From Sycobia sp. Sy_11 (taxonomy: Eukaryota > Arthropoda > Insecta > Hymenoptera > Epichrysomallidae), in NCBI GenBank assembly GCA_018907035.1, contig JACCIC010000019.1, forward strand, positions 4,481,501 through 4,545,500: a stretch of DNA of 64,000 nucleotides, given 5' to 3'. Positions 53,099 through 64,000 of this stretch are shown here, piece by piece. The notes beneath the pieces were generated by a model. It saw only the letters and a program-made list of their open reading frames with translations, was not told where the DNA came from and did not search any database. The position numbers and the translations under genes were made by a program. The stretch's first letter is position 1. Each line of letters opens with the position of its first letter.

Positions 53099-53871
53099 AA
53101 AAAGAGCCATGCAATGACATTAGTATTATATAAAAGGTTTATAATTAAAGCAGAATCCCAACAGGCTTATTTTGAATTATTATTTTATAACACGCGTATC
53201 CTATAAGTTATATAATTAAATTATTTCGAGCATAATCCTTAGAATCGTATCTTTCACCACAAATATCAAAACAAACATGCAGTTGAAGTACCAATTCTTC
53301 GAAAAAGACATTTGAATTTAGTAATAATATTAGTTCGATTAGAAAAATCCTTAAAAGATATAAATACTTAATTTTTATAAAATACTCCATTAAAATTTCT
53401 TGGAAATATCGCCAAAATGCTATTTCATCATTAGACTGAATTTCTTTTGTTTTTCACTGTAAACTTTACAAGATTTTAAATTGTAAATATGTACTGAAAC
53501 AGGTGGGGATACATATTTAACATACAAAACGTAACATTCAAGGTTATTTTTTGAAATGGAAACTTTAAAAACTTTAGTGTTGATCACAGTGTTGATTAAT
53601 TGTTTTCAAACTTAATAATAATATAGTATTGAAGCTTAATTCATGTCCTTTTATTAAAAAATCGGTTTTTTAAGATTTTACCTCGGATTTATATTACGTT
53701 TTGACATTAACCTGTTTCCGACAGCGTGTATCAGGAGTGAACTTGAAATTTGCCGATTTCACTGTTAGATATTGCTGGAAATATGTATACATTTCTATAA
53801 TTTGGTATATATGTCAATTTTTCTATTGGCATTAATATTAACATATACACAAATCACATTCCGTCAAAAAA

Positions 53872-54166
53872 TTGACTCAAACACTTAATGTGACCCGAAA
53901 AGCATTTTGCCAACGATCAAAAGCTATGGGAAAGATCCAGAAGTATGGAAAATTAGTGGTACACCAAATGAAGGATGGACAAATGCAAAATCGAAAAACC
54001 TTTTGTGAAATGCTTTTGAACGAAAAATCTTTTCTGCATCGAACTGTCACACGGAAGGATAGATTTATTTGGAGAAACCGAGCGTTTGGTGGGACCAGTG
54101 TACTATGATGTGCTACGAGTTATTAACACCTGGTAAAACTGTGAATAAAGTTTACTACCGACAATA
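53872..54166 (+). pseudogene. mariner transposase fossil 2
   Basis: The plus strand reads GKIQKYGKLVV, NRKTFCEMLLNEKSFLHRTV and then, after a deletion and a frameshift near 54103, YELLTPGKTVNKVYYRQ. This is a different mariner lineage from fossil 1, judging by its KIQK and ELLTPGKTVN blocks. The catalytic core after GDEKW is absent. No terminal inverted repeats were seen. Confidence 0.75.
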
Positions 54167-54189
54167 AATTAATAATTTGAATCATGTGT

Positions 54190-55930
54190 TGAAGTTTTAT
54201 ATGAAAGTATCTGCTATGAGACATCTTTTAGTTCTGATATTCCTCAATAAAACTCAGTTTCTTATTTCATAATATCAATAACATTTATTTATTAACATTG
54301 ATAAAAAATTTTATTGATATTACGAGTTTGTTATAACAAATGTTATTGATACTATTGCTGACAACTTTCTATTTCATTTGTATCAATAGTAACCGTTCAA
54401 ATTTATGAATAGTGAAATGCGATAGAATATTTTTTCAACGTATTATTTTACATTATTTAATTAAAATTAAAAATCAAAAATAGATACTTAAGTAAGCTTT
54501 AATTGGAAAGCGTTGAAATATCACATAACAGGAGTTATTGATTATTTTTAAATACCTTAGGTTATTTAAATATTCACCTATATGATGCGTAGATCTACTT
54601 AAACATTAACCTTTTTAATGCAAACAGTATTGTATAATAATATTCTTTATTATCTTATTTTATCAAGTAATATATGTCAAACATGATTTACATGACTATT
54701 TTGTTTCTCTATTTTTTTTAGAATGTATTTTAACAATTATTTGCAAGCATTCTAACGAAGGAGTTTTTAAATAATTTCGAAAAACAATATTTCATCCAGT
54801 ATATAATATTTTAATATTTAAGAACAAAATTTTATTAATTGAAAAATTAATAATAATCGTAGTAATATTAAAGTAAATTAAGAATGTTTCGAATACAAAA
54901 GTGAGCTCAAATATTATAGAAATATTTTCTGTGCCGTGTTAAATTTAGATTAATTTAAAGACGTATAATTGGTGTGCGAGCTAATGTATCTGTACGTGAA
55001 TCTCGATCCGACTAGTGCGTTACTACGTAGCGCATGAACTCTCGTAAATACTACAAGCGTACTTCAATTCTCTTTTTGTAATAATTGAACCACATTCGAA
55101 TCAGTTAACAATTACTTCACAAATGAAATATAGCATACATATTAATCCACGGAAAATATCGAACGTTTATATTTCTATTACCTTTATTTTTGAGATAAAA
55201 TCCTTCTGTACATAAGTTTGAGTATCTGCTGAAAATTATTTTAGAATATTATTTTAGGATGTTTTCGTATTTTAGGGTGGAAACTGTGCCACTCTAAAAG
55301 CTTATACATATAGTTAATACGGTTTAGAGTATATGTTTATATCCGTTAATATAATTTTTTTTTAAATATTATTGAAGAATTCTCAAACAGTTTTTTATCG
55401 CTTGCAAATAAACCTTCGCAGACAAAACAATTGATTGAGAATTTTTCGTTATATCATACGTGTTTTACATTTTTATAATCGGTTACCGAAAACTATGCCA
55501 ATTTTCAGATTATTCTATCAACACCTTTTAATCTTTAGCTACGAAACTCAGATACGTAAATTTAGGTAAGTCTTTTCTGATGCTTACTTGAATTTTCTAA
55601 AACTAGTCTGTTACACTGACGATATGTGGATGTTCTTTGTATTTTGTGATTACATTTGGTTTAGATGGAAAAAGAATAACAACAATTTAAATAGATACAG
55701 CGGTATACTTTTTTATGTCGTCCTTGGTAGATTTATAAATATGATCTTTAAAAAAGGGAAACAACTATCATTATATTGAAATTATAAATAAAAATTCAAC
55801 TTAAACATTGTTCAATATGATTCAATAATATTACGTGAATTATTTAATAAGTGAATTGATAATTTAAGCTTGCTAATCAGTTATGTATCGCTTATATTTG
55901 AATATTAGCTTATCTTATTTGCCGTGCATG
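54190..55930. other. Intergenic upstream of homolog E, nothing recognised
   Basis: AT-rich DNA without recognisable domains. Confidence 0.5.
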
Positions 55931-55933
55931 GTC

Positions 55934-55973
55934 TATATGTAGTAAGAAATCGAAAGCAAGTGCTATTCAAATC
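55934..55973 (+). promoter_or_regulatory. Possible core promoter of homolog E
   Basis: A TATA-like TATATGTA at 55934-55941 is followed by TTCAAATC at 55966-55973, about 35 bp downstream. Both are weaker matches than at the minus-strand genes. The call rests on spacing to the start codon at 56042. Confidence 0.35.
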
Positions 55974-56041
55974 AAGTGTTCGAGTGTTCTTTGATTAAGA
56001 AACAGTTCAAACGATACATCGATAGAATAAACTTCATTACT

Positions 56042-58885
56042 ATGCGGCTACTGGGACTACTGCTTTGCGCCACATTAACTAGCTCCTTATATATTGGTAG
56101 GTTATGCTTCGTTCAATTGCATAAGAATGTAATAGATCATTATCCACTGCATAAGGGCGTAAATTTTCTATTTTATTTCAGATAACAATACGGCAGATAA
56201 AGAAAAAATTGTGGGCGGCGAGGTTTCCAGAATCACTGAGAGGCCCCATCAGGTAATATGAAAATTAATGAATAACAAATGCAGAATTAGATGGTATTGA
56301 ATAATTTCAACATTAAAATCTTAGGCTAGTTACCTATATAACGGGCGCCATACACGTGGCGCAGCTATTGTTGCTCCCAAATGGGTCGTTACAGGAGCCC
56401 ACGGCGTTTGGTAAGAATATTATCAAATTGAAATTTCATCTTTCGATTAAATATTTCATTAAATTGTAATGATTAGGCACAGAACCAGACTGCAAATAAT
56501 TGAGAACGGGAGAATAAGAACTGGATCTGTATTCAGAGACGACGGGGGTGAGCTCTTTGACATTAAGAATGTAACAGTGCATCCTGGTTACAATCCAGCC
56601 TTGCAGGAAAATGATATAGCTTTATTTGAGGTAGGCCATTTTAATTTTACTTTTATACGGTAATACATTTGTTGGAATTACTGTAGCCAAATAATAAAAT
56701 AACCGAATCATAAAATATACGTCTAAATTTTATATTATTAGAATTTCATCGTTATTTATTATGGAAGACCAAGATATTTTCTAAAATTATAATATTTGGT
56801 AAAACCAGTGATAGAACGATTATTTAAATAAGAAATGAGCATTTACACTGGAGATAATCTTTATTATAGGCATCGATTGATTTCGTACTGCGTAAACATT
56901 ATCAAGTGTTTAATATCGCACTGTAATACGTTACTGCTTGTACTGTCAACATATTTTAATGACATTGATTTTCAACAGATTATACGATGTAATAACTTAG
57001 TTTAAAAAAATATTATTTACATCGCGTGCTCTCATTTAATACTCCGTTTCTTGGCTAACGTAAACTTTCGTTTCTAAATTAATACGTTAAGTAATTTTTT
57101 ATGTGTGATACATTTATATGGATTATCTATGTAAACTACTTGAGGGATTTTATTGAATTAAGTAAATCAGTATAAAACTACACTAGAGATCAATAACTTT
57201 TACCTTCAAAAAGTAAATTTGGCAGAATGTGAAAAATTTCATTAAATATTCGATTTTTTTTCTTTAGCTTTTCAGAGTATGCATATCGCGCGAAATATGA
57301 TTTTTATATTTATTATATGATTATACAACATTACTTTAAAAACCTTTTACACGTGCGATAATCTTCCAAAACATAAATAAATTTTGATTGTTGGAAATTT
57401 TATATTTTTATACAGAAACAAGGTTATAAGAAAATTGAATCAATCTATATAAAAAAAATTATAAATCTATTTATAGTTGCGTTACAACATAAAATTAACA
57501 ATCGTTTCAAGTTGTACTTATTATAAGAACTTATTTTCTAGAGAATATGTAAATGTGTTAAAAAATAAAAGTCATATTTATAATATATTCTTTCATAGGC
57601 CCTAAGCCAAGGTTTCTAATAAGTTATAGTAAATTTTTACAAATTGAATATAATGCTATATGGAGAAAATGTACTTTAGCTGTTAAGAATACGTCTATTG
57701 ACAAATTGTATTGACGCACTAAATCAGGTTCTATGAAATGTATGTTTCTAGCTTGTAAGAGAAATTCCATATAACCCACATCAGCAACCAATTCCTATCA
57801 ACAGAGATCCATATATTCTGAATATTGATACTTTAATATTAGTATCCGGCTTTGGAAAAGAATATGTAAGTATAAAAAGCCATTATTTGTTCACTGCTAC
57901 GCAACACATTAGTATTTTTTAAATAATATTTTACGTTATGTGAATATTTATATTCAATATATCGCTGTAAAATAATTATCTGGTTTTGGTATCTAGTTCA
58001 TTTACTTTTTATTGTGTTTTATTTAAAAAAATTTTTTCAGCGTGAAAAAGTATCATAATATACGGCCAGCAATGGAAAAATAACAAGTATTTCATTTATA
58101 ATCCACAGCTTATTCTTAATTAAAAAAATTTTTCGCTATACAGATATCAAATTATATTTTAAGAGGGCAATTCATATAGTATGTCATGGACATAATAATA
58201 ATTTAAGCCTTTATTCAGATTACTGAGCGTTATAAAACTTATGTGTTATAAAATTATTTAGAATACTTTTATTTCTAAAAAACCAGCGAGAAATTAACAT
58301 TTAATCTCTTCTACGAATACTAAATTGAATATTGTCGTAGTTAATAATAACAAGAAAATAGTAGTTTTTAATGTTCTATTAGTAAATGATTACGCCGTCC
58401 AATAATTAATGCTTCATCAGAAATATATTATGAATAATTTCTTAAAAACTTAAAAAAAAAACAGAATAGCTTTGAATAAAGTTGGGCTTGAATCCTACAT
58501 CTGCTTCTGCAATAGCTTGTCTCCAAAAAACTATATTTTTCTCTCGAATTTTATTTGAAAGCGCAATAATGCTTTTAATTACTTTTAGAAAAGGGCTGCT
58601 ATGTTCTCGCAAGTCTTAAAAGAAGCTCTTGTGAAAGTACTGCCTAACGAATCATGCGATCACATCTACGTTCGACGTCCAATGACCGAAAGTGTCTTTT
58701 GCACTGATAGCGTGCCTAACGATGTATGTGACGGAGATAACGGCGGACCCGCCGTTTACAGCGGAAAATTAGTTGGAATTATCACTCCGTGGCATAATTG
58801 TGGAAATCCGTTATATCCGACAGTTTACACTAATGTCGCCAGTCATTATAATTGGATCAGAGGCACGACAGGTGTAGATCTCTAA
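56042..58885 (+). CDS. Secreted S1 serine protease homolog E, catalytic Ser replaced by Asn
   Basis: Six exons: 56042-56096, 56182-56252, 56325-56410, 56477-56630, 57752-57865, 58589-58885; 258 aa. Signal peptide MRLLGLLLCATLTSS and activation site Lys27-IVGG. His68 (TGAHG) and Asp117 (NDIALF) are retained, but Ser195 is Asn211 (GDNGGP), so hydrolysis should not occur. Cys42 is Arg53 and Cys58 is Gly69, so the disulfide next to the catalytic His is lost as a pair. Cys168-182 and Cys191-220 remain, and the 189 position is Asp205. A polyadenylation signal AATAAA lies at 58984-58989. The gene is on the opposite strand to its relatives and has long introns 4 and 5. It is about as long as the active gene and shares its 71-nt exon 2, so it is closer to that gene than to the K-N-E trio. 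Confidence 0.88.
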
Positions 58886-58983
58886 AACTCACGTCAAGGA
58901 AATGATGAGCAGGAAATAATTTTGATAGAAGATCACATTTAAAATTATGGTCTAATTAACATTTAACTGTACCTGTCTGCTAA

Positions 58984-58989
58984 AATAAA
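58984..58989 (+). terminator. Polyadenylation signal of homolog E
   Basis: A canonical AATAAA about 100 nt downstream of the stop codon at 58883-58885. Confidence 0.6.
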
Positions 58990-59615
58990 TATACAAATTA
59001 TTAAAAATATACAATTAATAAACTATAGCTACATTGTGCCAAAAATGACCGTATACCAATTGTTCTAATTGATATCCAAATATCAATGGAGATGATTTGG
59101 AAAAATCTTTGGGGGTAGGTGCGCGTAGTTTTAGGATAAGGTGAAATAAGATAAATTTTAAATTTGCTGAGATAAGATGAATTTTATATTTGTACACAGT
59201 CATGTCTGTATGTACTATTACAATATGACTGTCACAAAACCCTTATCTTATCGCAAGCTTTATGTTCCTTTAACACTACCTATGCTTTCTTTGAGAATTC
59301 CGAATGGCAACTACCATTTAGTCTGTAAGTTTTGCATAAGAAGGCGATCGTATCGCTTCCGCGACATGGTCACAGGAATTCGTAGACGTATAGCTGTTTT
59401 AATTGTTTGTTCATTGCTCCTGTTCATTTTTCGCTGGATTACCTACTGTAGTCTCTTCTCCTGAGTACGCTAATTCCATCAGTTCATGGTAGACCTGGTC
59501 TCCTTTCGGCAAACTCGTCTCCGCTGCTTCCTGTATATTCTTTCCTTGAGGACTCGCATTGAACGAAACGCGATACTTGAGCCGCTCGTAACTTTTTTGA
59601 TTAAAATTATTTCAA
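58990..59615. other. Intergenic between homolog E and element B
   Basis: Short open frames without recognised domains (for example 59177-59464). Nothing supported. Confidence 0.4.
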
Positions 59616-59789
59616 TTTTTTTTTTTTTTATTTTGAGCAAGTTGAATCTAATCTCGAGATTATTTTTCTTACAGTAATATTATTTACATACATATAGATT
59701 TATAAATTAATGTTAAAATCTTTTAAGAATATATACAATATTTTACAGAGATGTATGCTTTTAATAATATGAAATAATATAAATAAAAT

Positions 59790-62290
59790 TTTTTCTTTGC
59801 TTACTATACAATGGACATTGCCGAAGTAGATGATCTAAGTCTAGTTCGTTGTATCCAAATTCACACGAGAAATTTGTAGTACTTCCTATTTTAGCAAGAG
59901 ATTTCCCTATATTCTAATGTCCAGATCGAGCTCGATTCATGGTAGTCGTGATAATTCTACGTGTCAGCTTTTTATTATGATACCATGATTGTTTTTGATA
60001 CACATAGAACTTATTAAAAAAGTTAATACCTTTGATACTGCTTTCGTTTAAAATATAATTTTCACTGTTTTGTTAAGCTGCTTTTCTTGTTTGGCATTTT
60101 AAGTCAGTTTACGGTATTTTGATAATGTTGTTGGGAAAATTTTTCAAGGTGCTTTTGGCAAGTTGGTCCACTTTTTCATTTCCATCTATGCCTATGTATG
60201 CAGGTATCCAATAGAAAGTAATATTGCCATGTCGATACTTCTGTGTGAATTCATACTTTCTTTTTATTTCGTAAATGTATGGATTTTCTTTTATATTATT
60301 TTTGTGATTTTTTAGAGATAACAATACACTTAGAGAGTCACCGAAAATAGTAATTTTTTGTTATTTTGATTTAAGACTAAATCCATTGCATTTAATACAG
60401 CAATACTTTCGGCAGTACATATAGACTTTTCTTTATTTAAGTTCTTAGTGATGATAAGTTCAAGGTTGTATATCATACAGGCAGTCCGTACGGAGTTAGA
60501 ATTTTCTGATTTACTTCCATCTGTGAATATGGAATAGTAATTTTCTTTCTCTATTAGATTGTTCAAGATGAGGTTTGCATTATGATTGTTTTTTAATACC
60601 GCTTCCAACTCTATATTTATATCTATGTTTACAATAAATATGATTTCACAGTCGAGAAGATATATACTATAGTGATTTTTTGAATATGCTAATTTTTTTA
60701 TATCTATTGACGTTTTTAATACAAGAATAGAGTATTCTAGGGCTAAATAAACTATTATTGTTAGAATAGATTTTTGTTTGTATTCGCTCGATATTTACAT
60801 ATCCAGGATGTGTTTTGATAAAACTTTATATAGATAACAGTTGCATAAAACTCTTGTTCTTTCAAGAATTGTGGTTAATTTTGATTCTGCTAACACGACG
60901 TTCATTGGGGCCCGTATTCTATGGCCAAGAGCTAGTCTAATGGTCCTATACAAGTTTCAAGTATTTGCACTAAGTTGTTTGGTGTTGGAAAATAGATAAA
61001 GCATCCGCAGTCTATGATTGATCTAATAAGACTTTTATACTATACTATAAAAGTTTCTGGATCTGCCCCTACAATGTGCCTCTTAGAAATTTAACGATAT
61101 TTAAAGCTTTTGAGCATCTTTTTTGTACGTATTCAACGTGTTGCCTAAAGCTGAGAGTGTAGTCAAGCCAAATTCCTACAAATTTTCTTGATGTGCTAGA
61201 TTTTATTTGTTTGCCTTTGATATTTATTTCTGTTTCACCTGGTTTTCTATAATTTTTGTTAAAATGTAAAAAAATTATTTCTTCAGGAACCAAATCTAGC
61301 CCAATATTAGTTAAGTTTATATCGATTATATGTGTTGGATTTTGAAGTATATTTTTCATTATGTCCATCGTTGATCTATTACAATAAAAGGCTAAATCAT
61401 CCCCGAACTGCGATACATGAACACTTTTTGGTAAATTTTCAGTAATATTTGCTGCATAAATACAATAGCGGACTCAGCACTCCGCCTTGAGGAACAGCTT
61501 TATAATATCTTCTATCTATATATTTTTGTCAGCCAGTATAATCCCAGTTTGTTCTAATGGACTTAAATTTGAAAAATTTTTTGTGTAAATGTACTTTTCT
61601 AATTGTAAACTAATTTCAATAGGGAAATGCTCAGATCCTAGATTATCAGATTGAGCTGTTATATTTACTTTACGCGATAAATTTATACTAGAAAAAACTG
61701 AATCAATGTTCAACATAGATGTCGTATTCGTTTGTATATGTGTAAATGTGTTATCATTGTGTAAAAAACGATTTGTTTTATACAAACTATTCATTATTTT
61801 CTTGCAATTCCATGCTGTGTCGTGGGCGTTGAAATCCCCCATGAAGATAGTATGTTTGCTTTTATCAACATTATTATGAATGTCTTCCCATTGTTCATGT
61901 AAAATGTTAAAATGCGGAGCTCTATAACATACAATTATATTATTTATTTTAGGTTTCGTATTAGTAAGCGTTAAGCCTGCAATTTCAATTGACTGGTGCG
62001 GGCTGTATAGATTGATTATTCAATGTACGCAATATTGTTGCGAACTAACAAATGCATCTCTCCTCTTTTTCCATAAAGTCGATCTCTTCTGAAGGTCTTG
62101 AAGCCGGGAAATTCGAAGTTTTTTTCATTAATTTCATTTTTGTAGTTAGCCACGATTCCACACAAATGAAAATGTCTACATTCATTAGTATATTTACGAG
62201 TTCTTCTTTTTTTCTACTAATACTTCAGGGATTCCAAAACAACATTTTCAAATTTTTTTCGTATGAGGCCACCATATTCTTTTTATATTT
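59790..62290 (-). pseudogene. ORF2 relic of element B: endonuclease fused to truncated reverse transcriptase and RNase H
   Basis: The endonuclease half is recognisable through KEELVNILMNVDIFICVES near 62200, MGDFNAHDTAWNC near 61840, and HFPIE near 61620. At about 61510 it passes directly into AVPQGGVLSPLLY, so the fingers and part of the palm of the reverse transcriptase are deleted. The palm box is QFGDD near 61400. RNase H has FTDGSK near 60530 and WIPAYIGIDGNE near 60210. A C-terminal segment with HLLRQCPLY lies near 59820. Stops and frameshifts are frequent. Confidence 0.75.
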
Positions 62291-62399
62291 TACTTATAGT
62301 TAAAAAAAAGTTATAAAGTACTTTAACTGGAAGTACATTCTGAAATTTTAGAAATTTAAAATGTGTTTGAATCTGAATCTGTTATTTTATTTAATTGAC

Positions 62400-63236
62400 T
62401 TTTTAATTTCTTTTTTATTCAGAGACTATGAGTTTTTAGCGATTTGTTTTCTGTAACACTATAAATCGAATCTAAAATTTTTATTCAACCTTCAGTGTCT
62501 TGTGTGAACTTTTTGGTAACATTCAATATATCTGTCTTGCCGTGTGTTTTATTAAAAAAGTTTATTAAAGGTTACTATAGACACGCTAATTATGTGGTCG
62601 AATACTTCTTTAACATTCTTGTCTAGGAGTTGCTCTGTTGTTTTTTCTTGAGACTGTTCATATAGATTTCTTTTTCTTCTATTTGTGAGTTCTTTTAAAA
62701 ATTTACTGTTATCCTTTATTTTATTTTTTACAGTTTCATTTTTTTCTTCCTCCATTTGTTTATTAGATTATAAAGGTGTCTCGTTACTTGTTGCATTCGT
62801 AGTAGTAGTAGTAGAGAAAGTAGATGTTGAAGGTGCCCTTTTTAGTGCTTTATTAACCGTAATGCCTTTTGTTGTTTCCATATCTTTGTGGCTGCAATTT
62901 CTCTTTGAATTTTCTCGATTGCGAGGTTTCAGTAGTTTGTGAGCATAGCTTGGCCATGTATCCGTGTTGTTTATAAATGTAGCATCTAGTTGAATCTGTG
63001 CTTTAATATATCCACATAGGAATATTGTCGTGTACTATTTGTATTGATTCAGGAATTAAATATACTTCTTCGTCTTTTACGTAGACTTGTCGACGAAAAG
63101 ATGGAATGTGTGTTCTGTCCGGCTTAAGCAGTCCGACTCTTATACTGTGTATACTTGAGACATATGTGATTTCAAGAATTTGAAAATGCTGTAATATTAT
63201 TTCATTTGGTACACGAACTTTTACGTTCGATATCAC
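62400..63236 (-). pseudogene. ORF1 (gag-like) relic of element B
   Basis: The minus strand reads VRVPNEIILQHFQILEI, then LLKPDRTHIPSFRRQVYV and LIPESIQI, a pattern seen in ORF1 proteins of I-type and R1-type LINEs just before their zinc knuckles. A knuckle follows near 62930-62990 as CYIYKQHGYMAKLC, where CX2CX4HX4C has lost its second Cys and its His. A basic, Lys- and Glu-rich tail continues (MEEEKNETVKNKIKDN near 62755). RNA binding by this copy is doubtful. Confidence 0.6.
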
Positions 63237-63326
63237 TACTCTCTTATTTTTTAATAGGATTTTAATAGGATTAAAAAATTTTTATCTCGATTTCACAAAG
63301 AACATTCTACATATTACTTAGATTTC

Positions 63327-63329
<3 letters not shown>

Positions 63330-63375
<46 letters not shown>
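63330..63375. repeat. TA microsatellite beyond element B
   Basis: A (TA)n run in AT-rich DNA just 5' of the truncated ORF1 of element B. Confidence 0.9.
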
Positions 63376-63379
<4 letters not shown>

Positions 63380-64000
63380 TATAGAAATATTTTTATATAG
63401 TTTTAGTACGTCTATTTTTAATGGGCATCAGAATACAATAATACTCACAGAGAAGATTTTCATGTTTATTCATTGACATTGCTTCATCAAAATCGATTCA
63501 CAATTGTAATAATTTCTGCTCTCGGTACATCTAATTTAACAACTGATTTGAGCAAACCGAATTGTTGTTCGTACTGTTGATCAATAATTCTATAAAGACG
63601 TAAAACTATTACATGAAAATTTCCAACAAATGATTTTTTTTTATTGGAATAAATTTGTTTACATGTTTTTATATAAAGGGTAATGATATTTCAATTTGTT
63701 TAATATGCAAATGCCTCATCTTCTATATATAAGAATATTGTAGCCGGAAGATAATTATTACGCATTCTTATAAGTTCGAAACATTCCCAAGGGCCGCAGT
63801 TCTTGGTTGATCTTGAATTATCAATCATTATTAAGAAGACGTACGATTTTAATGGCTCAAAATATGCGTATGCGTTATCTATTCATAAGCGGGGCAATCG
63901 AAAAATTTATTCGTTTTTATTCGTGACGGAAAAACCGAGAACTTGCATCTGATGAATAAAATAAATTTATTTGTAGTTGAAACGAAATTTATCATCTTAA
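63376..64000. other. AT-rich end of window, nothing recognised
   Basis: No gene, repeat family or RNA signal could be supported here. Confidence 0.5.

Larger units (their letters stand above)
59616..63245 (-). mobile_element. Degenerate non-LTR retrotransposon with ORF1 and ORF2 (element B)
   Basis: A second RNase H-bearing LINE on the minus strand. A gag-like ORF1 relic (about 62400-63240) precedes ORF2 (about 59790-62290: endonuclease, reverse transcriptase end, RNase H, C-terminal segment). A poly(T) run at 59616-59629 is the likely poly(A) tail. The left part of ORF1 is missing, so it is probably 5'-truncated near 63245. No convincing target-site duplication was found. It is older than element A, with several stops and frameshifts. 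Confidence 0.75.

Noticed and set aside
55976..56041. Upstream start for homolog E
   Set aside because: The apparent start codon is GTG, close to the predicted transcription start. The ATG at 56042 directly begins a good signal peptide.

Overview
The window looks like nuclear DNA of an insect, most likely a hymenopteran and possibly a parasitoid wasp. The evidence is spliceosomal introns with GT-AG borders, short trypsin-fold genes in tandem, RNase H-bearing non-LTR retrotransposons, mariner fossils, and very dense dinucleotide microsatellites in a patchwork of AT-rich DNA and CpG-rich islands. The order-level assignment is an inference; no species-diagnostic gene was recognised.

The recognisable genes all belong to one S1 (trypsin-fold) serine protease family. 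Three tandem genes on the minus strand (9994-12147, 15096-18329, 19491-23172) are intact six-exon genes. All three have lost the whole catalytic triad in the same way: His57 to Lys, Asp102 to Asn, Ser195 to Glu. A decayed fourth member follows (23760-25046). Farther right are a gene with a complete trypsin-like triad (47120-48811, minus) and an opposite-strand gene with Ser195 to Asn (56042-58885, plus). All five intact genes share six coding exons, the same intron phases (1,0,2,0,0), and identical exon 3 (86 nt) and exon 5 (114 nt) lengths. They are therefore one duplicated family. Only the 47.1-48.8 kb gene should be able to cleave protein; the others are probably secreted non-catalytic homologs.

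Other layout. 1-5.8 kb: no recognised gene, with GC-rich patches from about 2.4 kb. 5.8-8.3 kb: a 5'-truncated non-LTR retrotransposon (minus) flanked by a perfect 12-bp target-site duplication. 13.8-14.2 kb and 53.9-54.2 kb: mariner transposase fossils. 28.6-45.5 kb: a CpG-rich, microsatellite-rich domain with no supportable exon, including a possible MITE at 33.3-33.5 kb. 46.3-46.7 kb and 49.3-49.7 kb: two degenerate satellite-like repeats. 59.6-63.2 kb: a second, older non-LTR element (minus) with a deletion that joins its endonuclease to the end of its reverse transcriptase.

How the genes may work together (inference): in insects, S1 homologs without catalytic activity often act as cofactors or decoys for active clip or trypsin-like proteases in haemolymph, gut or venom. 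Here one apparently active enzyme sits in the same 50 kb as four catalytically dead relatives (three with a K-N-E triad, one with Asn195). All have signal peptides and a Lys-Ile activation site. They may be co-secreted, but nothing in the sequence shows the tissue.
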